From Shimia sp. (lineage in GTDB: Bacteria; Pseudomonadota; Alphaproteobacteria; Rhodobacterales; Rhodobacteraceae), in the NCBI RefSeq assembly GCF_022448905.1, contig NZ_JAKVCW010000010.1, positions 62,001 to 126,000 on the forward strand: a DNA stretch of 64,000 nt, written 5' to 3'. Both the position numbers and the translations under genes were made by a program. Positions within the stretch are counted from its first letter, which is position 1. Every line of letters begins with the position of its first letter. Below are positions 6,634 through 12,899 of this stretch, in pieces. The notes beneath the pieces were generated by a model that searched no databases, had not been told where the DNA came from, and saw nothing but the letters and a program-made list of their open reading frames with translations.

Positions 6634-7581
6634 ATGAAAATCGGCTTCATCGGATTGGGCAATGTTGGCGGTAAGCTGTCCGGCAGCCTGCTGCGCAACG
6701 GCAAAGACCTCTATGTACACGACCTCAACCCCGATTTGGTGGCAGAGAAGGTCGCCGCAGGGGCCAAGCCCGTGTCCAGCCCCGCCGAAATGATGCGCCT
6801 CTGTGATGCGGTCATCACCTGCCTGCCATCGCCCGCCGCTTCTGATGCGGTCATGCAAGAGATGCTGCCCGAGGTCACCGAGGGCAAAATCTGGATGGAG
6901 ATGTCCACCACCGATGAGGCCGAAGTCAAACGCCTCGGCGCGCTGGTGATCGCCCGTGGCGGCGCAGCTGTGGACTGCCCTGTCTCCGGCGGCTGTCACC
7001 GCGCCGACACCGGCAATATCGCCATCTTTGCAGGCTGTGACCGGGCCACATTTGAGCGCATCCTGCCGCTGCTGACCACCATGGGCCGCCGCATCCTGCA
7101 CACCGGTCCGCTTGGCTCCGCTTCCGTGCTCAAGGTTGTGACCAACTACCTCGCAACCGCGCACCTTGTGGCCTCCGCCGAGGCACTCACCACCTGCAAA
7201 GCGGCGGGTATGGATCTCAACACCGCCTATGAGGCGATCCGCATCAGCTCCGGCAATTCCTTCAGCCACGAAACTGAGAGCCAAGTCATCCTGAATGGCT
7301 CGCGCGACATCTCCTTCACCATGGATCTGGTCAAAAAGGACATCGGCCTATTCCAAGACGTCGCCGACAGGGCAGGGGTGCCGCTGGAACTCAACCCGCT
7401 GATGGTCTCGATGTTTGACGACGCCATCGCCCGCTTTGGCGAACGCGAACTCAGTCCCAACATCATCAAACGGCTGGAAGAGGCCACAGGCCTGTCTGTT
7501 CTCGCGCCCGGCTTCCCGCCGGAGATGGTCGACGATGAGCCTGAGGAACCTGGTTACGAGGTGATCCCTAAAGGGCGGTAA
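6634..7581 (+). CDS. NAD(P)-dependent beta-hydroxyacid dehydrogenase (3-hydroxyisobutyrate dehydrogenase family)
   Basis: 315 residues from ATG 6634, with GGGA about 10 bases upstream; an in-frame earlier ATG (6598) adds a non-conserved tail. Family marks are GFIGLGNVGG (4-13, Rossmann loop), DCPVSGG (114-120, substrate motif) and SVLKVVTNYL with Lys167 and Asn171 (catalytic). Relatives reduce or oxidise 3-hydroxyisobutyrate, tartronate semialdehyde, gamma-hydroxybutyrate and similar compounds. An 82-base gap separates it from the racemase gene with no terminator visible, so it is probably the last gene of the cluster. Exact substrate unknown. Confidence 0.85.
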   Translation: MKIGFIGLGNVGGKLSGSLLRNGKDLYVHDLNPDLVAEKVAAGAKPVSSPAEMMRLCDAVITCLPSPAASDAVMQEMLPEVTEGKIWMEMSTTDEAEVKRLGALVIARGGAAVDCPVSGGCHRADTGNIAIFAGCDRATFERILPLLTTMGRRILHTGPLGSASVLKVVTNYLATAHLVASAEALTTCKAAGMDLNTAYEAIRISSGNSFSHETESQVILNGSRDISFTMDLVKKDIGLFQDVADRAGVPLELNPLMVSMFDDAIARFGERELSPNIIKRLEEATGLSVLAPGFPPEMVDDEPEEPGYEVIPKGR

Positions 7582-7652
7582 CACGCCGGTTTTATTGAGC
7601 GCCGTTCTGCGCCATGTTCTTTGCGTGGTAGCAACAGGAGCCGCTAGACCAA

Positions 7653-8240
7653 ATGCTTAAGGACCTGTGGCAGTTTCTCAGCAGCTTGTTTGCCTCAACT
7701 GGCGCGGGCAAGCAGGCGTCTGCGTCGTCCAAAGTGGTGCCGCAGGTCGAAATCTTAAAGCTGTGGCAAAAGCAAAGCGGCGCGGGCGGTCCCTCGCTTT
7801 GGGCGGAGGTCCACAACCCAAGTGCGCAGGATTTGGTTTTTGGCGACCTGATGTTGCTCCTGATGTACTCGGCGCACCCCGGTGGCGGTTTGATGCAGGG
7901 CGGGCATGCCACCATGGCGCTGACCATTTCGCTGCCGCAAAGCGCCACACTGCCCATTCCCGCACATCAAACTACAATCCTGCGCCTTTATGGACCAGGA
8001 GATGTTGTGGAAATTGCACCGCCAAAGGCTCGAACCGATGCGCGGCTCAACACGGTGTTGGCGCACGACCATCTGCGGTTTGTGGCTGCCATTCAGGCCG
8101 AAGGGCATCTGCTGGGAGCCTTGACCGTTGACCCGCAGGCCACATGGCTTGAACTGCGCGTCCCTGATCGACGTCGGCGCGATGTCAATGCCGGGCGCAT
8201 GTTGCGACATGACCGCTACAAGCGTCCATCGATGCGATAA
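7653..8240 (+). CDS. Hypothetical protein (195 aa)
   Basis: Starts at ATG 7653, with AGGAG at 7636-7640, somewhat far upstream. No signal peptide or clear TM segment is seen. The N-terminal 35 residues look like a short amphipathic helix plus a Ser/Ala/Gly linker (LFASTGAGKQASASSK). The rest (about 36-180) alternates short hydrophobic strands (LWAEVHNPSAQDLVFGDLML, AHQTTILRLYGPGDVVEI), which suggests an all-beta domain. The tail is very basic (PDRRRRDVNAGRMLRHDRYK). It follows the catabolic cluster by 71 bases but no functional tie can be shown. I recognise no family. Confidence 0.6.
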   Translation: MLKDLWQFLSSLFASTGAGKQASASSKVVPQVEILKLWQKQSGAGGPSLWAEVHNPSAQDLVFGDLMLLLMYSAHPGGGLMQGGHATMALTISLPQSATLPIPAHQTTILRLYGPGDVVEIAPPKARTDARLNTVLAHDHLRFVAAIQAEGHLLGALTVDPQATWLELRVPDRRRRDVNAGRMLRHDRYKRPSMR

Positions 8241-8369
8241 TCAGGCCTGAGGGTGTCACGCAACGCCCGCCGCCTTAACCTTTGCACGCAACAAAACGCA
8301 CCTCCGCAAAACAGTCGTGATACCGATAGAATACCGACGTGAATTCGGGGCCAAAATAGAGAGGTTAAC

Positions 8370-9284
8370 TCACGCCTTCGGGTGGGTCTTGTTATAGACT
8401 TCCATCAACCGCGCCGAATCGACTTGGGTGTAGGCCTGCGTCGTTGACAAGGACGCATGGCCCAAGAGTTCCTGAATGGCGCGTAAGTCCCCGCCAGCGC
8501 TCAATAAATGCGTAGCAAAGCTGTGTCGCATCGCATGAGGCGTGGCGCTTGCTGGCAGGCCCAGCTGCTGCCGCGTTTGCTGCATAACCTTCTGAACTTG
8601 TCGTGGATTAAGCGCCCCGCCGCGCACCCCGCGAAACAACGGGAGATCTTCGCTAAGTGCATGAGGGCAAAGGCGAATATACCGCGAAACTGCATCCCGC
8701 GCCGCGTCGATCACAGGCACGATCCGCTCTTTGCCCCCTTTGCCGACAATACGCAGCGCGTTGGGCAAAGGCACGTCCGCGCCGGTTAAACCCAAGGCCT
8801 CAGAAATCCGCAGGCCGCAGCCATAAAGCATTGATATCACGGCGATATCACGCGCGCCGACCCAATCTTCCTGTGACTGAAACTCCACCGTTTCAATCAC
8901 TTCTTTGGCGGCATCCTCGCTCAACGGGCGGGGCAGTTTGGCCTGAAACTTCGGCGCACGTGTGGCCAGAACCGCCGTCGGATCACAGCCTTCCTTTTCG
9001 GCTAACCACCGGTAAAAACTCTTTACAGACGAGAGCTTACGCGCCAACGACCGCGATGAAATCCCACTGGATCGGGCGCTCGCCATCCAGCTGCGCATGT
9101 CCGGCACGCCCAGTTCCATCAAAGGCGCCAGCCCCTGCTGGTCCCCCTTGTGCAGGGTCATAAACGTCAGGAATTCAATTAGGTCCCGCTGATAGGCCGC
9201 AACCGTGTTATCAGAAGCGCCTTGCAACGCCATTTTGTGGGCCAGAAAGCGCTCGACTGCATCACTGGCCGCCGCGCTGATCAT
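8370..9284 (-). CDS. xerC: Site-specific tyrosine recombinase XerC
   Basis: 304 residues from ATG 9284, seven bases after the DUF484 stop. The N-terminal SAM-like core-binding domain (about 1-105) is followed by the catalytic domain. Active-site residues are in order: Arg159 (GCGLRISEAL), the beta-hairpin lysine in GKGGKER (181-187), His250 and Arg253 (HAMRHSFATH), His276 (LGHASLS) and the nucleophile Tyr285 (TQAYTQV). XerC with XerD resolves chromosome dimers at dif. I chose XerC over XerD because a DUF484 gene sits directly upstream, a pairing also known next to xerC in gammaproteobacteria. No phage or integron genes are nearby, so it is the housekeeping enzyme. Confidence 0.88.
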   Translation of the reverse strand: MISAAASDAVERFLAHKMALQGASDNTVAAYQRDLIEFLTFMTLHKGDQQGLAPLMELGVPDMRSWMASARSSGISSRSLARKLSSVKSFYRWLAEKEGCDPTAVLATRAPKFQAKLPRPLSEDAAKEVIETVEFQSQEDWVGARDIAVISMLYGCGLRISEALGLTGADVPLPNALRIVGKGGKERIVPVIDAARDAVSRYIRLCPHALSEDLPLFRGVRGGALNPRQVQKVMQQTRQQLGLPASATPHAMRHSFATHLLSAGGDLRAIQELLGHASLSTTQAYTQVDSARLMEVYNKTHPKA

Positions 9285-9291
9285 GGGCGGC

Positions 9292-10002
9292 TCACGCCAG
9301 CCAACGGCGCATCGCCCGTTCAAACACTCCAGCAAAAAACGCCAGTAGATCAGTGCCTTGCTGTGGTGTGAACTGATGCGGGTCTTCTGCGCCCATCACC
9401 AACAAACCGGGCAATCGGCCGGTGCCAAGGTCCAGCTTCAGGCAGGCTTCTGAGCGGATCCAGTCGGCATCCTCACCATAGACCACCGAACCCCCACCCT
9501 GCACCTGGCGCAACGTCACCTGCCGCTGTGGTATATTACGTCCACCGGTCAAATACTCTTCCACAAACCCAGGAGCCGCTGTCGACAAAACATCTCCCAA
9601 CCGCGCGATATTTGCGTCGCCTTCGGTCTCTGCCTCGGTTTCCAGAACCAAGCGCACCGCGTCCACGCGCAAAATATCGGCCACTTCGCCGCCCAAATCG
9701 TGCAGGAAGCCTTCAAATTCCACCGGATCGAGCATCCGCAGAATGGCGCGATGCACCTGATTGGTGCCCGCAAGATTGTCGTAAGCGGCGGCAATCACGC
9801 TGCGATGTGTGTCTTCCAGCCGGTCCAAACGCGCCTCAAGCCGCTCCATGGCGATGCCGCGCAAGTCCACAATGTTGCCACCCATGGTTTTTTCATTGGC
9901 GGCAATCAACGCCCGCATCAAATCCCGGTCTTCCAGAATTACATCGGGTTGCGAGATGATTTTCTCGCGCATGTCATCTTCGATTTTTGGAGTGCTGCTC
10001 AT
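9292..10002 (-). CDS. DUF484 family protein (GAF-like)
   Basis: 236 residues from ATG 10002 (a longer frame reaches 10122 but its extra 40 residues are low-complexity and lie over a GC-rich intergenic region). The body matches DUF484: an N-terminal region DVILEDRDLMRALI, a coiled segment GIAMERLEARLDRLEDTHRS around residues 55-75, then a GAF-like domain ending LLAFFAGVFERAMRRWLA. It is cotranscribed with xerC (7-base gap). The biochemical role of DUF484 is not established; linkage to xerC is the main clue. Confidence 0.8.
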   Translation of the reverse strand: MSSTPKIEDDMREKIISQPDVILEDRDLMRALIAANEKTMGGNIVDLRGIAMERLEARLDRLEDTHRSVIAAAYDNLAGTNQVHRAILRMLDPVEFEGFLHDLGGEVADILRVDAVRLVLETEAETEGDANIARLGDVLSTAAPGFVEEYLTGGRNIPQRQVTLRQVQGGGSVVYGEDADWIRSEACLKLDLGTGRLPGLLVMGAEDPHQFTPQQGTDLLAFFAGVFERAMRRWLA

Positions 10003-10113
10003 GTCGTCGCCATTTTTGGTCGTTGCGGCAACCTTATCAGAGCGTTTCAACAAATGCCGCAACTTTTTTGCTATGCAGCGCAGTGGCCGCGGGCTTAAGC
10101 CGGCGGCGTCATT

Positions 10114-10170
10114 TGGCCACAAATATCCCGGGGGAGGCCTGCCAACGGCAGGGCGGGGGCAGCGCCCCCA
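10114..10170. repeat. GC-rich intergenic repeat, copy A
   Basis: TTGGCCACAAATATCCCGGG is followed by a GC-rich stem-forming part (GGGGGCAGCGCCCCC at 10155-10169). A second copy with the same order (TTGGCC, AAATATCCC, GGGGG, GGGGGCAG, CCCCC) lies at 26097-26142. This copy falls between the converging-side end of the acyl-CoA ligase gene and the start of the DUF484 gene. Confidence 0.55.
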
Positions 10171-10189
10171 TCCTCACTGTTTTAACCGC

Positions 10190-11818
10190 TCAGAGACTTT
10201 TGGCTTTTTCGCGCAAGGCAAACTTCTGAATCTTGCCCGTGGAGGTCTTAGGCAACTCGCCAAACACGACCTTCTTGGGGGTCTTAAATCCCGCAAGGTG
10301 TTCTCGGGCAAAGGAAATCACCTCTTTCTCCTCCGCCGACTGCCCATCCAGCAACTCGACAAAGGCACACGGCACCTCGCCCCATTTCTCATCTGGTTTG
10401 GCCACCACCGCTGCCAGGTTCACCGCAGGGTGGTGCATCAACACACCTTCCACTTCGACCGAGCTGATGTTCTCACCACCGGAGATGATGATGTCCTTGG
10501 CCCGGTCGGTGATCTGCACATAGCTGTCCGGATGCTGCACCGCGATATCGCCGGAGTGGAAGTAGCCGCCTTCAAAAGCTGCCTTGGTGGCTTCCGGATT
10601 CTTCAAGTAGCCTTTCATCACCGCGTTGCCGCGGATCATGATTTCGCCATCTGCGGCCCCGTCCATGGGGATCTGCGCCATCTTGTCGTCCATCACCGTG
10701 ATGTCGTCCATAAATGGCATGGCGACGCCTTGGCGGGCTTTGATCGCCGCGCGGTCATGGCCTTGCAGATCGTCCCAGCGGGTCTCATCCCAAAGACATT
10801 CTGTGGCTGGCCCATAGACTTCGGTCAGCCCATAGACCTGCGTGATGTGAAAGCCCATCGGCTCGATTTTGGCCAATGTGGCCGGGGCCGGGGGGGCGCC
10901 GGCGGTGAAGACTTCCACCACATGGCCGAACTCTCTGCGCTGCTCTTCCGGTGCATTGACCAGCATGTTCAACACGATAGGGGCCCCACCAAAGTGGGTC
11001 ACACCCTCGTCGGCAATCGCGTCGAAGATCGCCGGTGCCGTGATGTCGCGGCAACAGACAATGGTGCCGCCGACCATGGGCATCATCCATGTGTGGCACC
11101 AGCCGTTGCAGTGAAACAGAGGCACAATTGTCAGGTAGACCGGATGTAAGGTCATGCGCCAGCTCAGCACCTGTCCCATGGCGTTTAGATAAGCGCCCCG
11201 GTGGTGATACACCACGCCTTTTGGCTTGCCCGTGGTGCCGGAGGTGTAGTTGAGCGCGATGCTCTCCCACTCGTCTTGAGGCATGATCCAGTCAAACGCC
11301 AGATCGCTTTGGGCCAACAGATCCTCATAGGTCTGATGGCGTCCGGAGGCTGGAAATCCTGCTTCCGGGGCAGCCACCTCGATTAGCGTGGGTGCGGCTG
11401 AGCTCATCGCGGCGCAGGCCGCCTCGGCAAGCTCCAGGAAAGCGCTGTCTACCAACACCACTTTGGCTTCGCCATGCTCAAAGATGTAAGTGACCGTGGC
11501 GACATCCAGACGGATGTTGATCGCGTTGAGCACAGCCCCGCAGGCGGGCACACCAAAATGCGCCTCGCAAGCTGTCGGTGTGTTGGGAAGCAAGGTTGCA
11601 ACCACGTCGCCGGGTTTTACCCCCAACTCAACAAGGCCGCAGGCCAATTGGCTGCACCGGGCGTGATACTCACGGTAAGTGCGACGAATCTCGCCATCCA
11701 CCAAGGCGGGGCGGTTCGGGAAGATTGTTGCCGCTCGTTTCAGTCCGGACAGCGGGGACAAAGGCACATAATTAGCCGCGCATTTTTCCAATCCGGTTTC
11801 ATCTGACATCCAGCCCAT
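10190..11818 (-). CDS. Acyl-CoA ligase of the ANL superfamily, DmdB-like
   Basis: 542 residues from ATG 11818, with GGGAGG eight bases upstream. Motifs in order: NYTSGTTGKPKGVVYHH (P-loop A3), QVYGLTEVYGP (A5), YFHSGDIAVQ (A7), RAKDIIISGGENISSVEVE (A8 hinge) and PKTSTGKIQK with Lys529 as the expected adenylation lysine. It activates a carboxylate with ATP and CoA. Length and layout resemble the medium-chain / 3-methylmercaptopropionyl-CoA ligase (DmdB) group common in roseobacters. A DmdC-like dehydrogenase is encoded at 17310-19085. Substrate is not decidable here, so no symbol is given. Transcribed alone. Confidence 0.85.
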   Translation of the reverse strand: MGWMSDETGLEKCAANYVPLSPLSGLKRAATIFPNRPALVDGEIRRTYREYHARCSQLACGLVELGVKPGDVVATLLPNTPTACEAHFGVPACGAVLNAINIRLDVATVTYIFEHGEAKVVLVDSAFLELAEAACAAMSSAAPTLIEVAAPEAGFPASGRHQTYEDLLAQSDLAFDWIMPQDEWESIALNYTSGTTGKPKGVVYHHRGAYLNAMGQVLSWRMTLHPVYLTIVPLFHCNGWCHTWMMPMVGGTIVCCRDITAPAIFDAIADEGVTHFGGAPIVLNMLVNAPEEQRREFGHVVEVFTAGAPPAPATLAKIEPMGFHITQVYGLTEVYGPATECLWDETRWDDLQGHDRAAIKARQGVAMPFMDDITVMDDKMAQIPMDGAADGEIMIRGNAVMKGYLKNPEATKAAFEGGYFHSGDIAVQHPDSYVQITDRAKDIIISGGENISSVEVEGVLMHHPAVNLAAVVAKPDEKWGEVPCAFVELLDGQSAEEKEVISFAREHLAGFKTPKKVVFGELPKTSTGKIQKFALREKAKSL

Positions 11819-11861
11819 TGGCGAACCCTCCCAAAAAGTCTTGCCAGCACTCTCGTAGATG

Positions 11862-11997
11862 TTGTTTCAAAAGGGAAGTCGGTAATAATACGCACGCTTC
11901 GACGGCATTGTTGAAACAATCATGCGCTATGAGCGACCGACTTAAAGATGGGGCGCACCTAAGGGGCAAACCCGTTGGCAAGGGAAGGCTGTTTCAA
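11862..11997. promoter_or_regulatory. Repeated TTGTTTCAA motif upstream of the acyl-CoA ligase
   Basis: The interval 11819-12163 (345 bases) has no gene. It holds TTGTTTCAA at 11862-11870, its exact inverse TTGAAACAA at 11911-11919 inside a 14-base palindrome (arms ATTGTT and AACAAT, 11907-11920), and TGTTTCAA again at 11990-11997. A looser relative (CTGAAACTG) is near 12051. Repeated sites in both orientations suggest operators for an unidentified regulator of the ligase gene, the Hint gene, or both. Confidence 0.4.
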
Positions 11998-12163
11998 ATT
12001 TCAATCATTTTGAGCCTACTCACAGTTGAACTAAATGCCAAGTAGACCGCTGAAACTGTTTACGAATTGTATAGGCGCAGCCGCAAAATATGATCCAAGC
12101 GTTTCCCAAACTTAGTGGCGAAACAGTATGAGTGTTTTTCGGACCCCGTCCTTGGTGGAATAG

Positions 12164-12832
12164 ATGGTGGTAACAATTCGTGACAAAGCTAGGCTGGCTT
12201 TAGCAGCCAGGCGCCGCCACTCAAACGTGCGGCCGGTAATCACAACCACGGGTAGTGGGTTTGTGGCGGGTACCCGTGTGGTCACGCCCGGTGGGTGGGC
12301 CACCGTGGACAGCTTGCATGTCGGTGATGAAGTGCTCACATTTGATGCCGGATTTCAGCGCGTTACGGCTTTGGCGACCGACCCGATATTCAGCCATGAG
12401 CACGTGACCCCACGCCAGCTGTGGCCGATTTTTGTCCCTGCCGGTTCTTTGGAAAACAGGCGTGATCTCTTGGTGCAACCGGGGGAAGGGGTTCTCGTTG
12501 AAAGCCCGTCGGTACGCGACAAATGGGGCGATCCTTACGCGGTCATCCCTGGCGCGGCCTTGGAGGTTCTGGATGGGACCTACCGCGTGGAACCTGCCAC
12601 ACCTCTTAAGGCCGTTCTACCGGCATTTGCCGAAGATCAGATGGTGTTTGTCAACGGCGGGGCGCTGCTGTTTTCCCAGTGCATTTGGGGCGTGCGTGCC
12701 GGTGTGCGGCCACGCTTTGGGCGGGCGGCGAACTACAACATGGTGCCGGTACAAACAGCCATGACCATGCTGGAAAGCGGCGCGGTGCGGAATGTGTCTG
12801 TGAAGCCAGAGATGATGCTGGCCGCAGCGTAG
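12164..12832 (+). CDS. Hint (Hedgehog/intein) domain protein lacking the N-terminal Cys
   Basis: 222 residues from ATG 12164. The segment GFVAGTRVVTPGGWATVDSL (32-51) followed by HVGDEVLT aligns with the Hint block C-F-x-x-G-T...G...V-x-x-L-x-x-G-D-x-V-x-T. The nucleophilic Cys position is Gly32, so self-splicing chemistry seems impossible. The C-terminal part (about 75-222) resembles the extended Hint-like domain frequent in Rhodobacterales. There is no signal peptide, no glycine-rich repeat and no partner gene. It reads away from the ligase gene and ends at a bidirectional terminator. The role of such stand-alone Hint proteins is unknown. Confidence 0.75.
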   Translation: MVVTIRDKARLALAARRRHSNVRPVITTTGSGFVAGTRVVTPGGWATVDSLHVGDEVLTFDAGFQRVTALATDPIFSHEHVTPRQLWPIFVPAGSLENRRDLLVQPGEGVLVESPSVRDKWGDPYAVIPGAALEVLDGTYRVEPATPLKAVLPAFAEDQMVFVNGGALLFSQCIWGVRAGVRPRFGRAANYNMVPVQTAMTMLESGAVRNVSVKPEMMLAAA

Positions 12833-12848
12833 AAAGGGCACAAAAGAA

Positions 12849-12886
12849 AAACGCCCGATAGCGATTGCTCCCGGGCGTTTCTTGTT
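12849..12886. terminator. Terminator between the Hint gene and fadJ (bidirectional)
   Basis: AAACGCCCG (12849-12857) pairs perfectly with CGGGCGTTT (12872-12880). T-rich sequence follows on the plus strand and A-rich sequence precedes it, so it can serve both converging genes. Confidence 0.8.
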
Positions 12887-12899
12887 TTGTGAGGGGTGC

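Noticed and set aside
2504..7581. Calling this cluster ectoine/hydroxyectoine degradation outright
   Set aside because: Only eutA-, eutB- and doeA/eutD-like members are present; eutC, eutE/doeB, doeC, doeD and the transporter are missing, and two unrelated enzymes are present.
8370..9284. Tyrosine recombinase as a sign of a phage or genomic island
   Set aside because: It is adjacent to DUF484, has the sequence of a housekeeping Xer recombinase, and no phage, integron or attachment-site repeats are nearby.
9809..11149. Open frame of 446 codons on the plus strand spanning DUF484 and the acyl-CoA ligase
   Set aside because: Crosses a real intergenic region antisense to two genes; no protein-like features.
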